Counted from the first letter of the stretch, positions 23,105-32,887 are shown. The stretch: DNA of 44,511 bases from Candidatus Parachristensenella avicola (GCA_904420205.1 CAJFUN010000038.1:1-44511), one strand, 5' to 3'. Program-made: numbers and translations. Notes: generated by a model from the letters alone, not told the origin.

Positions 23105-23893
23105 AGGTCCATTCCTCCCTATATGAAATACCCTATCATTTCGCCATGAGCAGCGGGATTCCTCCCCATCGGCGGAATTTCTGCGTAAACGAAGCAGCGC
23201 AGGAGCCTTGCCGCTTGCGAACGCTCCGGGGCGGCCTGAGGTAGGCTGTGAAGCCACAGCGGCATTTCATATCCTTGGGACGCGGCCAAATCCCCTTCGG
23301 GCGTTGCCAACGCAGCGCTTGGTGACGGTACTCCACGCGTTATATTGGGCAGGGATCCAAGGGTCGAAGGGCGCGGTATGACGGAGGCCAGCGAGGTTTC
23401 TGCGCGGCATCTTTAAGCGCGTTCATCTGGCAAAGGGGAATCCTTCTTAAAAGGGATGGGATAGAAAAGGCATATGATCCCTTATCCAGCATAGAATGCC
23501 CTTATATATCCGTCGTGCGCCTTATGATAAAGGGGCAATACAGGCAGAAAGCGCCGAAACCCGCTTCCGGACGGATAGGCGCATAAGAAACGTGAATCCT
23601 GTAGAAACGGACGAATGCAGGACGAAAAAAGGAATGGAAAGCCGCAGCAGGTACGATTGGGACAATTACCTGTTTGAGGGCGGCCGTTGCATCAATCCCA
23701 TACGATGCAGAAGTTCAATTCATGGATGGGTAAGAAGATAAAATTAAACCCATCACCCTGGAATAATGCGTGCGGCATCGTTATGCGGGATGGGCCAAAT
23801 GCACCCGGCAGGTGCCGCATGAGGGTGTAGCGCGTCCCCTTTGGTGGGCTGCATCAAATAAGACAGAGCAGCAGATAAAGCCGGATTTTTGGA
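23105..23893. other. Gene-free stretch
   Basis: About 790 bases with no open frame that has both a ribosome binding site and protein-like composition. The frames that stay open are biased toward Arg, Ser and Cys, as chance frames are. No repeat, tRNA or transposon remains were recognised. It is similar in character to 6066-6724. Confidence 0.55.
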
Positions 23894-23922
23894 TTGCCAT
23901 CAGCCTGCCGGGGGCTTATAAT
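23894..23922 (+). promoter_or_regulatory. Promoter of the lipoprotein gene at 23966
   Basis: TTGCCA (23894-23899), 17 bases, TATAAT (23917-23922). Confidence 0.75.
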
Positions 23923-23965
23923 GAAAAATAAGCGCACATCTACCGTGTAATGGGAGGCGTATGAC

Positions 23966-24499
23966 ATGAAGAGGCTGACCGTTCTTCTATGCTGCCTGGC
24001 GCTGGCTGTATTCTTGGCGGCGTGCGGATCCCCGGCTACCATGGAGGAGAACGTACCATCCACCGCCTTATCCGGCACTTCGCCGGGCTCATCTAAGAGC
24101 GCCGGCCTGCCGGAGGGCTATGAACAGGTAGAAGGCCCTGGGGAAATCGAAGCCCAGCTTGATCTCTTCATCACGCTGCCGGAAAAGGCTGAAGCCGCTA
24201 CCTATGGCATCGTAGACGGCCGGTATGCCTATATGACCTTTACGTTTGATGGCGTCGCCTATTCATACAGCGTTGGCCGCGGTAAGGCCAACGTCCATGA
24301 GGATGGAGGAACCTATGTCCATCAAGAGGCGGCGAACTGGCTGGATTACCCTTATGAGCTTGCCTGGAATGATGATGGCGCTGGATGCGCTCAGTGGGAG
24401 GACGAGCTGACCGGCGCCTGCCATCGGCTCACGGCCCGCAGCGGGGCCAATCGCGAATTGCTTAGCGAGGTAGCCGTAATGCTGCTGCCTGCCGCCTGA
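23966..24499 (+). CDS. Hypothetical lipoprotein
   Basis: A 177-residue exported protein with signal MKRLTVLLCCLALAVFLAAC (lipobox LAAC, Cys20), a short Ser/Thr/Pro linker and a C-terminal domain of about 130 residues (PEGYEQVEGPGEIEAQLDLFITLPEKAEAATYGIVDGRYAYMTFTFDGVAYSYSVGR). That domain has no family I recognise; it recalls the small secreted domains of Clostridial lipoproteins. GGGAGG precedes the ATG. Two cysteines (GCAQWEDELTGAC) could form a disulfide. Confidence 0.75.
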   Translation: MKRLTVLLCCLALAVFLAACGSPATMEENVPSTALSGTSPGSSKSAGLPEGYEQVEGPGEIEAQLDLFITLPEKAEAATYGIVDGRYAYMTFTFDGVAYSYSVGRGKANVHEDGGTYVHQEAANWLDYPYELAWNDDGAGCAQWEDELTGACHRLTARSGANRELLSEVAVMLLPAA

Positions 24500-24575
24500 T
24501 CGGCGGCGGACCAATCGCGACAAAGGACAGAAGATCAGCGCGCCAGTGCGCGCCAATACAGAGGAGGATCGTTCC

Positions 24576-25421
24576 ATGCTTCCGACAACAGACTTTTTCG
24601 GCACCCCGATTACCCGGTTGATCCTGGGGGACAATCCCATCAACGGACACTCCTATATACCTGATATCACTCCCGGGGGCGAAATGATGGATTACTATAC
24701 GGCCCAGCGCTGTGTCGATATGCTTTTCGACGCGCAGGCCGCGGGTATTAATACCTTTGTGCCCCTGGGCTGTGATTTTGACTTGCGCGTGCTGCGGCAG
24801 TTTCGGAATATGGGCGGCAAAATGAACCTGATCTATCAACCCTATCCGGCGATTCCGCTGGAAATCAATATGGGCATGATGATGGAGACGAAGCCTTTAG
24901 CCATCTATCATCAAGGGACCACCACCGACTACCTGACAGAGAGCGGTAAGGTGCAGGAGCTTAAAGATAACCTTAAGCGTATCCGCGATGCCGGCGTGCC
25001 GGTAGGCCTGGGCACCCATGTGCCGGAAACCATCCTGCGCGCCGAGGAGGAAGATTGGGGCGTTGACTTTTACATGGCCTGCTTGTATAACGCACGGCGC
25101 CAGCAGCGCGGACAGCAGAGCGGATTCATTACCGGCAAGTCCAAGCAGCTGGCCTTCTTCCCTGAGGATAAATATGAGATGTTTAAGGTAATCCAGGCCG
25201 TGCCCAAGCCCTTCCTGGTTTTCAAGCTGTTGGCCGGCGGCCAGGTATTCTATAACCAGGATCCCAAAGATTACCCGGCCATTGTGGAGCGCGAGCTGCG
25301 GGATGCCTATGCGCATATGAAGCCCAGCGACGTAGGCGTAATCGGCGTGTTTCAGCGGGACAAAAACCAGATTGCCGAAAATGCGGAGATCGTAGCGCGC
25401 ATTCTTTCGGAGCATAAGTAA
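24576..25421 (+). CDS. Aldo/keto reductase-like TIM-barrel protein
   Basis: A 281-residue protein. The N-terminal FFGTPITRLILGDNPINGHSY ... AAGINTFVPLGCDFDLRVLRQF and the later GVPVGLGTHVPETI follow the scheme of AKR-type TIM barrels (LG, NP-x-x-G, G-I-N-T). The catalytic Asp-Tyr-Lys-His set is not evident, so it may be a non-classical member. Family and substrate are uncertain. Start ATG 24576 is set by GAGGAGGATCG upstream. It stands alone with a strong terminator. Confidence 0.65.
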   Translation: MLPTTDFFGTPITRLILGDNPINGHSYIPDITPGGEMMDYYTAQRCVDMLFDAQAAGINTFVPLGCDFDLRVLRQFRNMGGKMNLIYQPYPAIPLEINMGMMMETKPLAIYHQGTTTDYLTESGKVQELKDNLKRIRDAGVPVGLGTHVPETILRAEEEDWGVDFYMACLYNARRQQRGQQSGFITGKSKQLAFFPEDKYEMFKVIQAVPKPFLVFKLLAGGQVFYNQDPKDYPAIVERELRDAYAHMKPSDVGVIGVFQRDKNQIAENAEIVARILSEHK

Positions 25422-25460
25422 GGCCCCGTGGATCGGTCATAGTTCTAAAAGAGCGATTAT

Positions 25461-25485
25461 AAGCCGCCCGCTAGGGCGGCTTTTT
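25461..25485 (+). terminator. Intrinsic terminator
   Basis: A perfect 9-bp stem AAGCCGCCC / GGGCGGCTT with GCTA loop and five T. Confidence 0.93.
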
Positions 25486-25544
25486 GCGAAGAAACCCCAT
25501 CGATGGACGATGGATGATTCCGGTAGAAATGCGAGGGAATAGGG

Positions 25545-26477
25545 ATGAAACGGGTCGGCGCGGTGGTATCGGCGGTATTGGGCGGGATTTCGTGCCTGAT
25601 GGCCGGCTCGCTGGCGGTCTTTCTTCTGTGCAAATGGGTGGCCGGCGGCCGGGATGACACGGAGCAGCTGCGGGCAGCTTCCTTCTGCGTGGGATCGCTG
25701 GTGTTGGCGGTGCTGTGGATGAGATGGGGCCTGCGGCAGCTGCGGCCGAAAAACCCAGATGCCAGGACACAGGATAGGGAAAAGAAGGCGACTATACCGC
25801 GGCCGGAGCGATGGAGAAGGCCGGATGCAGCGCTGCCGCCCGGGGCGAAATTGTGGAAATACCGCGCCGACGGCGCATCTCCAGGTCTGTTTATCCGCTA
25901 TCGCACCGGCTATGTGCTGGGGAGTGTATTGGCGGCGCTGGCGCTGACGATAGCGGTTACCGTAGCGTCCATGGCCTTGCCCCCGAGGGCGCGAAATACG
26001 CTGCTGCTGGCTATGGTGCTGATCGTAACGGCAGCCCTGGTGGCTGCAGCGCTGCGCATTGGGCGCGTAAGCTATGGGATGCTGGTCAGCTTTGGGCGGG
26101 ATGGGAAAGGACGGATGTGGTTTTTCGATTATATGTCGCCCGCCTTTCAGGCAGGGCGGCGCAGCGGGACGGGCGGATCCGGTAAGCTGGCAGCCTATTT
26201 CCGCCAAAACCGAGCCGCAGCCCAGCTGATACGGGAAATCGATGAGAGCCACCTATTGGAACGGCTTATCCGTTCGGGCGCGTGCTATCCTTACGGCCAG
26301 CAGATTGTTCGGGTGCTGCAGCTCCGGGAGGGCCCCCAAAGCTGTCAGGTCCTATGCGACCTGAAGCGCCAAGACGGCAGCTTATATACCCGGAACCTGC
26401 TGATCCCCATGCGCTATGAGGACTATGGAGCCCTGACTCAGGCGCTGCGGGAATTGGGTTCATCCGGGCCGCTATAG
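25545..26477 (+). CDS. Hypothetical membrane protein
   Basis: A 310-residue protein with four hydrophobic segments (residues about 8-30, 45-60, 120-145 and 150-170) and a C-terminal soluble domain of about 130 residues rich in Arg (GRDGKGRMWFFDYMSP ... HLLERLIRSGACYPYGQQIVRVLQLREGPQSCQVLCDLKR). I do not recognise a family. Its 3' end overlaps the convergent flavin reductase gene by 40 bases. Confidence 0.55.
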   Translation: MKRVGAVVSAVLGGISCLMAGSLAVFLLCKWVAGGRDDTEQLRAASFCVGSLVLAVLWMRWGLRQLRPKNPDARTQDREKKATIPRPERWRRPDAALPPGAKLWKYRADGASPGLFIRYRTGYVLGSVLAALALTIAVTVASMALPPRARNTLLLAMVLIVTAALVAAALRIGRVSYGMLVSFGRDGKGRMWFFDYMSPAFQAGRRSGTGGSGKLAAYFRQNRAAAQLIREIDESHLLERLIRSGACYPYGQQIVRVLQLREGPQSCQVLCDLKRQDGSLYTRNLLIPMRYEDYGALTQALRELGSSGPL

Positions 26478-27049
26478 ATTCGGCGGCCGAAATCCCTGGC
26501 TTCCTCCAGGTAAGGGGTCTGTGCAATGCGGGGCCGCCCGTTGGTATCGCCACATCCCCCGGCCAGCAACATGCCTTTATCATGAAAGCCCATATATTGA
26601 ATGAAAGTAAAGCGGTAGTAGGTGACCGCCTGCTCGAAGGTCCAGAAGTTATCATCGGCAGCTGTCATCAATAAAGCGGCGTCTCGAACGGGGTAACGCT
26701 CATAGCGCCCCAAAGGCGGATGGGGATCCGCCTCTGCAAGGCTGTAAAATCGCTCGATAAAGGCTTTTATTGATGAAGACAAAGTCCAAAAATACAGCGG
26801 CGAGGCCAGCACGAGCAGGTCACAGCTATGGAGCAGGGGCACAAGGGCGTTGAAATCATCCCGCTGTACGCAGGGCCTTTGATAGCGGCAGGCATTGCAA
26901 CCTGTGCAGCCGTTTATCCGCATTTCCCGAAGCAGGATTTTATCCACCCAATGCCCAGCCTCCTGGGCGCCCCGGATAAAGGCGTCGGCCAGCTGTTCCG
27001 TGTTGCCATGTTTGCGGCCGCCGCCAATAACGACCATGATGCGCTTCAT
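26438..27049 (-). CDS. Flavodoxin-like NAD(P)H-dependent FMN reductase family protein
   Basis: A 203-residue flavodoxin-fold protein: IMVVIGGGRKHGNTEQLADAFIRGAQEAG is the phosphate-binding loop and first helix, and LLVLASPLYFWTLSSSIKAFIERF is the typical P-L-Y-x-x-x-x-S segment. Between them CTGCNACRYQRPC gives a cysteine cluster, as in multimeric flavodoxin/iron-sulfur flavoproteins (WrbA/Isf relatives). Start ATG 27049 is set by AAGGAGG. It converges on and overlaps the 310-residue membrane gene by 40 bases. Confidence 0.85.
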   Translation of the reverse strand: MKRIMVVIGGGRKHGNTEQLADAFIRGAQEAGHWVDKILLREMRINGCTGCNACRYQRPCVQRDDFNALVPLLHSCDLLVLASPLYFWTLSSSIKAFIERFYSLAEADPHPPLGRYERYPVRDAALLMTAADDNFWTFEQAVTYYRFTFIQYMGFHDKGMLLAGGCGDTNGRPRIAQTPYLEEARDFGRRIYSGPDEPNSRSA

Positions 27050-27173
27050 ATATTCCTCCTTCCGGCTTGGCCGGCCTAGTTTGCTTTTTCCATCATAGCA
27101 TCGAATATCTGCCGGCGGCAAGGGGCGGGATGGCCTAGAATCAGGCGGGCCCCCGCGGTGAGGGCCGGATTGC

Positions 27174-27202
27174 TTTACGGCAAGGGCGGGTCGTGATATG
27201 AT
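27174..27202 (+). promoter_or_regulatory. Promoter of the AstE/AspA-like gene
   Basis: TTTACG (27174-27179), 17 bases, TATGAT (27197-27202), with TGA just before the -10 (extended form). AAGGAG lies 20 bases further on. Confidence 0.6.
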
Positions 27203-27237
27203 AGTTAGGTGAAGCTAATTTTGAAGGAGCAGCGGAT

Positions 27238-28173
27238 ATGGACTTGAAGGCGATTAGCCCGCCGGGTGAGAAGCGCGCCCTGAAAATCCCTGTGCCCGGC
27301 GGAGAGGGGATTGACGCCGTAATGGTGGAGGGGGCAAAGCCGGGACGTACGCTGGTGGTTTGCGCGGGCGTCCATGGCTGCGAATACGTGGGGATTCAAG
27401 CGTTGCGGGAAATGATGGAGGAACTGGATCCGTCCCAGATGACGGGACGGGCACTGCTGATTCCGGTGGCAAACGCTGCCGGATTTTATTGCGGAGCCAA
27501 ACAAGTCGTGCCGGAGGATGGAAAAAATCTAAACCAGTGCTTCCCTGGAAGGCCTCAGGGCACGCTGGCCAGCCGCATCGCCTATGCGCTGGAGGACTTC
27601 TGCTATGAAACGGCGGATTTTCTTCTGGATCTGCACGGTGGGGACGTAAACGAAGATATGACGCCGCTGGCCTTTTTTCCTGTGGGCGCAGGGGAGCAGA
27701 TGGAGCGCCTGACACGCCAAGCAGCGGCCGCGCTTTCGGTGCAGTACCGGGTACGCTCTACCGCTAATCATGGGTTATACAGCTATGCAGCCCAGCGGCA
27801 GATCCCGGCGCTGCTGGTAGAACGCGGCGGCGGTGGGCGATGGTCACGCCGGGAGGTGGAGGCTTGCAAGCAGAATGTGCGGGAACTTCTGGGGCATCTT
27901 GCCATCCTTCCTCCGCAGCCTATTACGGCCCCTCCTCGGGAAATTATCCGCGCTTGCTATGAGCAGGCCGCAGCGCCGGGGTTTTGGCACTGCGGCAAGG
28001 AGCCGGGCGAAAGGGTATACCGAAAAGAGCTGCTAGGCGAGGTGACCGACCTATATGGAAACGTAATCCAGCGGTGCGTCGCCCGCTTCGACGGCGTAAC
28101 GCTTTACCGCACCCATGCGCTGGGGGTGACGGGGCAAGACCCACTGATCGCTTATGGACAGACCCAAGACTGA
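27238..28173 (+). CDS. Succinylglutamate desuccinylase/aspartoacylase (AstE/AspA) family protein
   Basis: A 311-residue zinc hydrolase of the M14-related AstE/AspA family. The zinc motif GVHGCEYVGIQAL (H-x-x-E, residues about 45-57) is followed by LLDLHGGD (third ligand) and the substrate-binding N-x-x-G-F region. An alternative is one of the deacylases of unknown substrate common in Clostridia. Amidohydrolase action on N-acyl amino acids is expected, and the exact substrate is unknown. It has its own promoter at 27174-27202. Confidence 0.85.
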   Translation: MDLKAISPPGEKRALKIPVPGGEGIDAVMVEGAKPGRTLVVCAGVHGCEYVGIQALREMMEELDPSQMTGRALLIPVANAAGFYCGAKQVVPEDGKNLNQCFPGRPQGTLASRIAYALEDFCYETADFLLDLHGGDVNEDMTPLAFFPVGAGEQMERLTRQAAAALSVQYRVRSTANHGLYSYAAQRQIPALLVERGGGGRWSRREVEACKQNVRELLGHLAILPPQPITAPPREIIRACYEQAAAPGFWHCGKEPGERVYRKELLGEVTDLYGNVIQRCVARFDGVTLYRTHALGVTGQDPLIAYGQTQD

Positions 28174-28446
28174 GAACGTTGATGGTTCATGATGACCATA
28201 CCTTTGTCCTAAGACGATATCATGCTCACGCATTCGCCGCCATTCAGGGTTCGATGGGGCGGCGGAGCCGATTGTAACCATGAATAGGCGCGTAGCTCGG
28301 ATAGATGCTCTGCGGCAACGGCTGGCGTCAAGGCTTGGACTGAGAGACCCTGCCGGTGCGGGGCAGGTGCGCTTTGCTGGCTGCCGTAAAGGACAAAGGA
28401 AAGGGCGTAATACACCCAGACGGGTTTACCGCAGCTGTAGGAAAAG
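28174..28446. other. Intergenic stretch without a recognised gene
   Basis: About 270 bases. Open frames here are Arg-rich and run into the following terminator, and none has a ribosome binding site. No promoter or RNA gene was recognised. Confidence 0.45.
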
Positions 28447-28478
28447 AAAAGCTGACAGATCGAATCTGTCAGCTTTTT
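28447..28478 (-). terminator. Bidirectional terminator
   Basis: A 14-bp stem (AAAAGCTGACAGAT with its complement) and a CGA loop, with T runs on both strands. It ends the leftward transglutaminase operon and also closes the rightward region. Confidence 0.93.
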
Positions 28479-28502
28479 CTCTGCGCATCATGGCGGGCGG
28501 CC

Positions 28503-30689
28503 TTACCGCTTCCAGCGAAGCCGCTCGCGCAAGGTATAAAACCACCAGCCGCGGCCGATGCGGATGGCACGGTCCAACCGGCTGCGGTACAAGGCAAGGG
28601 TCTGAACGTCGTGGGCGGTAGGCTCCGGATTTGGCCCGTAGGATAGGTTCATCATGACACGAGCCACATCGCCGGCGCTTACCCGCCGCATGGGCATGAC
28701 CTCATCCACCCGTGCGGCAAAGCGGCCCAGGGTTTCGCCGCTTTGCGGTGAAAGCCCCACAAAACCTAAAAGCCGCAGGATGGCCCGGTAATGGCAGGCG
28801 AGCGCGCCGCTTAGGGTGCGGCAGGCGCGCTTCTCCTGCTGCGCCCGGTAAAGAGGCGGCCCCACCACCAGAGCGGCCAGTATCAGCACCGCGAAAACGG
28901 CCAGGAGCAGGGGTTTCCAGGGGAAAGCGGACGGCTGCTGCCCGGGATCCTCGGGGGCGGGCGTGGGCTCCGTATCCAGGGGCGTATAGGGCGTTGGCTC
29001 AGGCGTGGGTTCCGGCTGGGTGTCGACCGGATCCTCGGCTCCGGGTTCTGGCTCCGGAGAAACGCTATCCTGGGCCGAGACGTCTACCGGGATCCAACCG
29101 ATCCCCTTGAAATATACCTCGCACCAGGCGTGAGCCTGGCGCTGCGTAACGGTTACCGTTTCGCCGGGCTGCGTGCCCTCGGGCAGCTGATACCCCTCGA
29201 CATAGCGGGCGGGAATGCCTAAACTCCGGCAGAGAACGGCCATAGCAGAGGCATAATAGGTGCAATATCCGGTTTTTGTTTCCAGAAAGTACGCCACAAA
29301 ATCCTCGTCTGCCGGAGGCGTCAGAGGCGTCAGCGAATAGGTGGTATTAGCCGCCAGATACTGAGCCAGCAACGCTACGGCTTCGGCATCGTTGGCGGCG
29401 CCGCCGGCCAGTTGTTGCGCCAGCTGCCCGACCGATTCCGGCAGCGTATCGGGCAAGCCCAAATAGGCGCTGGCTGCGGCGGCGTATCCGTCATCCTGGA
29501 CATCGGCATGCTCGGATATCCACTGGCTGATCTGATCCAGATCGGTCGTGGGCAGCGTGGCTTCAAGGCTGTAGCCTCGGCCGGCTTCAATATCCCGCGT
29601 GGCGAAAACTTCACCGCGATCGTTAAAGTATACCAGCAAGCTCATCAGTTCCGAGGGCGTCAGCGTATTGAGGCGAAAAGGCACGAAAAGCGAGGCCGGG
29701 CCATCGGCAAGATGCGTAACGGTTACCGAGACGGTCTCATTGGCAAGCGTCCCGTCCTGCGGCAGGTCGGCGTTGAATACCGATGCGAGCCGGACCCCGT
29801 CTGAAAGCTTATAGCGGGTGGAAGCCTGCGCGTTAAACCAAGTATGCCCGTTATAATCGCTATATACAGCGCCGCGCAACAGTACGCCGGGGTCGCTGGC
29901 GGTGACGGTAAGCACCTCGTCGTCCCGCAGCTCCACAGGGCCTCCCAGCTGCTGAGGGTCGGGCTGCATACCGGTAGGCACCAGCGAAAAGCTGGTACGT
30001 GGATCCGTATATCCGGCAAGATCCATGAGGTAAGCATTTAAAAAATCAAGCTTATCAGATAAATAGTCCACCTTAGGCAGCTGGGCATGGGGGGCGACTA
30101 GGGCCCAGCAGGCCAAGGCTAAAAGCCCGGCCACAGGCAGCACCCAAAGGGCTAGATGGCCCTCGGAGGAGGCGGTGGATACGCCGCTCCACCGGTGCAG
30201 GGCGGAGCGGGCGGTGTAGGCGACCAGCGCTACGCTGGCTAGGGCGGCCTCCGTCAGCGTAGGCGGTAGCTGCACGATGGCCAGCAGGGCGAAAACGCCG
30301 CCGGTTAAAATGATCAGCGGAGGCAGCATAACCCGGCGGCGGGATAAACCTACCACCAAGGCAGCCAACGGGCAGGATACTACCCAGCCCAGCACGGGGC
30401 CCGGCTGGGCAAAGGCGTCAGCCAGCGCTGAAACGCCGCCGGAGAAAAGTCCAATCAGGGCGGATGCAACGGCCGCAGCCAGCATAATAAGGGCCGTGCG
30501 GCCATTGGTAAAGCCAAGGGCAAAAAGGATAACCCATAGGCAGCAGGGCCCCATCAGTGAGAAAAAGGAGAGATCCACGCTCCAGAAACCCAGAATGCCG
30601 GAGGTCAGGGCCCAGCACAAGAGGGCGGAGGGAATCAGGCAGGCGGCTAAGCCCATCAGGCGGGCCAGCCCTGCCCGCAACCCCCTCAC
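28503..30689 (-). CDS. Transglutaminase-like membrane protein (TgpA-type)
   Basis: A 728-residue protein. Residues 1-210 hold five or six membrane helices. Then comes a long extracytoplasmic part with a transglutaminase core: TKTGYCTYYASAMAVLCRSLGIPARYVEGY (catalytic Cys) and TQRQAHAWCEVYFKGIGWIPVDVS (catalytic His and Asp). A Pro/Glu/Thr-rich linker (PEPTPEPTPYTPLDTEPTPAPEDP) precedes one more helix and a C-terminal DUF4129-like domain. Such proteins cross-link or process envelope proteins; the target is unknown. GTG start with a GTGA overlap onto the DUF58 gene. Last gene of a MoxR-DUF58-transglutaminase operon, a combination seen in many bacteria. Confidence 0.9.
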   Translation of the reverse strand: MRGLRAGLARLMGLAACLIPSALLCWALTSGILGFWSVDLSFFSLMGPCCLWVILFALGFTNGRTALIMLAAAVASALIGLFSGGVSALADAFAQPGPVLGWVVSCPLAALVVGLSRRRVMLPPLIILTGGVFALLAIVQLPPTLTEAALASVALVAYTARSALHRWSGVSTASSEGHLALWVLPVAGLLALACWALVAPHAQLPKVDYLSDKLDFLNAYLMDLAGYTDPRTSFSLVPTGMQPDPQQLGGPVELRDDEVLTVTASDPGVLLRGAVYSDYNGHTWFNAQASTRYKLSDGVRLASVFNADLPQDGTLANETVSVTVTHLADGPASLFVPFRLNTLTPSELMSLLVYFNDRGEVFATRDIEAGRGYSLEATLPTTDLDQISQWISEHADVQDDGYAAAASAYLGLPDTLPESVGQLAQQLAGGAANDAEAVALLAQYLAANTTYSLTPLTPPADEDFVAYFLETKTGYCTYYASAMAVLCRSLGIPARYVEGYQLPEGTQPGETVTVTQRQAHAWCEVYFKGIGWIPVDVSAQDSVSPEPEPGAEDPVDTQPEPTPEPTPYTPLDTEPTPAPEDPGQQPSAFPWKPLLLAVFAVLILAALVVGPPLYRAQQEKRACRTLSGALACHYRAILRLLGFVGLSPQSGETLGRFAARVDEVMPMRRVSAGDVARVMMNLSYGPNPEPTAHDVQTLALYRSRLDRAIRIGRGWWFYTLRERLRWKR

Positions 30690-31897
30690 AATAGGGCCGC
30701 CAGCGGGGCGGCCGGAAGATCGTTCGGCGTGAGCAGGGCAACAGGAATTTGCTTTTTTTCCAGCTGATGATAGAGCCTTTGGGCGTCACCGGCCAGGGCG
30801 GCGCCGCTGCCTTGGCATAGGCCCAGGCGCAGGTCGTTGCCGGCCCGGGTCAGGGTAGCAATGAGATCTACGCTGGAACCCGTCAGCTCTCGGGTAAGCA
30901 CATAGGCGCACCGGGCGCCGGCCAGCGTCGCATTTTCCCGGGAAAGCAGGCTGCGCAGGCTTTGGCCACCGGAGAGCTCCAGCGCGGCCAGCTCCCGCCG
31001 CAGGGCGGGCAGCTCCTCCAAAGAGGTAAGCCGGCGCTCAATCCGCCGATCTTTAAGATAGATGATGCGGACAGGCACGCCTTCCTGCAGGATCCGGGCG
31101 GCCAAGCTGACAGCCGCTGCCGTCAGCACGTCGTCGGCATACCAGGCATCCACCGGCTCCAGTGCAGCGGAAGCGGTATCTAGATAAAGGAGAGCGTCGC
31201 TGACGGCCGCAGGTTCATAGGTCTTTACCATCAGCTGCCCCTGCCGGGCGGAGAGCTTCCAGTGCACGCGCTTTAGCGGGTCGCCGGGCCGATAGGGCCG
31301 CGAGTCGGACGGAGAGGACGTGTCTTCAGTGGCGCGGGCCGCGCCGGCGGCGTTGATGGGGCTTTCCAGCACCGGCAGCGTCGCCCGATCCGGCGGTATC
31401 ATCCGGGGCAGCACCGTGACCCGGGGCATGGGCTTATGGGCCAGCTGCTGATAGGGCAGCTTCATGCGGAAAAGGCCGAATACATCGTATACCATAATGG
31501 TTTTAAGCCCTACCTCATATACGCCCCGGCAGGGTAAGTCCATCGTTTCGCGGATGCGGATGCGCTGCAGGGGAAGAACCGAAAAAGCGGCGGCATAGAC
31601 CGATCCGCCCTGAGGCCCCGGCAGAGTATATTCCACCTCCAGCTGGGGGAAAGGTAGAAGGTAAGGATTTGTCATGAGGATCGAAAGGCTGCCCGACGCG
31701 CCGGCTTCGGCCTCCGCAGGCTCCACCGACTCCTCCAAGGAGAAGCGCAGCCGCACCAGCAGCAGGCTGACCAGCGAGAGCAGCAGCATCCCCGTCATGG
31801 CGGCCAGCACGAAATACAGAACCTGCGAACCGGTAGCCAGGCAAAAGAGCAGGATCACCCCGTACAGCACAAAGAAGAGGACGCGGCGGACGATCAT
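30686..31897 (-). CDS. DUF58 domain protein
   Basis: A 403-residue protein with two N-terminal membrane helices (residues 1-45) and a soluble domain that ends in a vWA-like fold. The DUF58 signature YRPGDPLKRVHWKLSARQGQLMVKTYE is exact. DUF58 proteins sit between MoxR ATPases and transglutaminases and are thought to be adaptors of an envelope chaperone system. It overlaps moxR by four bases (ATGA) and the transglutaminase by GTGA, so all three are tightly coupled. Confidence 0.92.
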   Translation of the reverse strand: MIVRRVLFFVLYGVILLFCLATGSQVLYFVLAAMTGMLLLSLVSLLLVRLRFSLEESVEPAEAEAGASGSLSILMTNPYLLPFPQLEVEYTLPGPQGGSVYAAAFSVLPLQRIRIRETMDLPCRGVYEVGLKTIMVYDVFGLFRMKLPYQQLAHKPMPRVTVLPRMIPPDRATLPVLESPINAAGAARATEDTSSPSDSRPYRPGDPLKRVHWKLSARQGQLMVKTYEPAAVSDALLYLDTASAALEPVDAWYADDVLTAAAVSLAARILQEGVPVRIIYLKDRRIERRLTSLEELPALRRELAALELSGGQSLRSLLSRENATLAGARCAYVLTRELTGSSVDLIATLTRAGNDLRLGLCQGSGAALAGDAQRLYHQLEKKQIPVALLTPNDLPAAPLAALL

Positions 31898-32838
31898 TTT
31901 GCGTCCCCCATGACCGGCACGCGGACTTCCTTCATAATGGAAGCCATAATGCGTTCACAGGTAAGCTCTTTGTATTTGGCTTCAGGCTTGAGGCTCAGGC
32001 GGTGGGCCAGCACAGGCAAAGCTACACGCTGCACATCGTCGGGCAGGCAGTAGCTACGCCCATCCAGCAGGGCGCTGCCCTGGGCAGCCCGCATCAAGGC
32101 CAGCGTGCCGCGGGGGCTGGCGCCCAGTTCCAGCGCCGGATGGCTGCGGGTACGATTCACCAGCGCTACCAGGTACTCCATGACCTTCTCGCTTACGAAA
32201 ATATCGCGGGCCTGGGCTTGCAGCGCCAAAATATCCTGATCGCTGACCACGGCGGAGAGATGCTCCCGGGGATTGTCGTGCGCATAGCGGGCCAGGATAT
32301 CCATCTCTTCCCGGGCCGAGGGGTAGCCCATGGTGATGCGCATGAAGAAGCGGTCCATCTGCGCCTCGGGCAGCGGATAGGTGCCGATGTATTCCACCGG
32401 GTTCTGGGTAGCCAGCACCATAAAGGGGGCGGGCAGCGGATAGGTAACGCCGTCCACCGTTATCTGATGCTCCTCCATGGCCTCCAGCAGGGCTGACTGG
32501 GTCTTCGGGGAGGTGCGGTTGATTTCGTCGGCTAGAACGATCTGGCTCATGAGCGGACCGGGCCGGAACTCAAATTGCCCCTGGCTGCCGGGCATGGTGA
32601 AGCCGGTGATATCGCTGGGCAGTACGTCGGGCGTAAACTGAATGCGGGCAAAGGTGCAGCCCACCGAACGGGCTAAAGAGGAAACCAGGGCGGTTTTGCC
32701 CATGCCAGGCACGTCCTCAATCAGCACGTGGCCCTGAGACATCAAGGCGATGAGTACAAGCTCGACAACCTCGTCTTTGCCGACGATGGCCTGGGCGATA
32801 TTCTCCCTGATTCTGGAGACAATCTGCTTTGTATCCAT
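31894..32838 (-). CDS. MoxR family AAA+ ATPase
   Basis: A 314-residue AAA+ ATPase of the MoxR group: Walker A EDVPGMGKTALVSSLA, Walker B VLADEINRTSPKTQSALLEAM, sensor 1 MVLATQNPVEYIGTYPLPEAQMDRF. MoxR proteins help assemble or insert metal into client proteins with vWA partners, here presumably DUF58. Start ATG 32838 fits the usual N-terminus MDTKQIVSRIRENIAQAIVGKDE; a GTG four codons upstream is open. The ribosome binding site is weak. The promoter is at 32888-32916 on the minus strand. Confidence 0.93.
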   Translation of the reverse strand: MDTKQIVSRIRENIAQAIVGKDEVVELVLIALMSQGHVLIEDVPGMGKTALVSSLARSVGCTFARIQFTPDVLPSDITGFTMPGSQGQFEFRPGPLMSQIVLADEINRTSPKTQSALLEAMEEHQITVDGVTYPLPAPFMVLATQNPVEYIGTYPLPEAQMDRFFMRITMGYPSAREEMDILARYAHDNPREHLSAVVSDQDILALQAQARDIFVSEKVMEYLVALVNRTRSHPALELGASPRGTLALMRAAQGSALLDGRSYCLPDDVQRVALPVLAHRLSLKPEAKYKELTCERIMASIMKEVRVPVMGDAK

Positions 32839-32887
32839 GGAATAACCCACTTTCTGCTAAAATTCGAGGTAAAGACCTATAATATCT

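Noticed and set aside
23496..23741. An 81-residue open frame in the gene-free stretch
   Set aside because: Arg-rich composition, no ribosome binding site and no motif; reads like a chance frame.
28240..28290. A GGGTTCGATGGGG stretch resembling a tRNA T-arm
   Set aside because: The closing CC strand and the other arms are missing.
28280..28621. A 113-residue Arg-rich frame before the transglutaminase operon end
   Set aside because: It runs through a strong bidirectional terminator and into the transglutaminase gene on the other strand, with no ribosome binding site.
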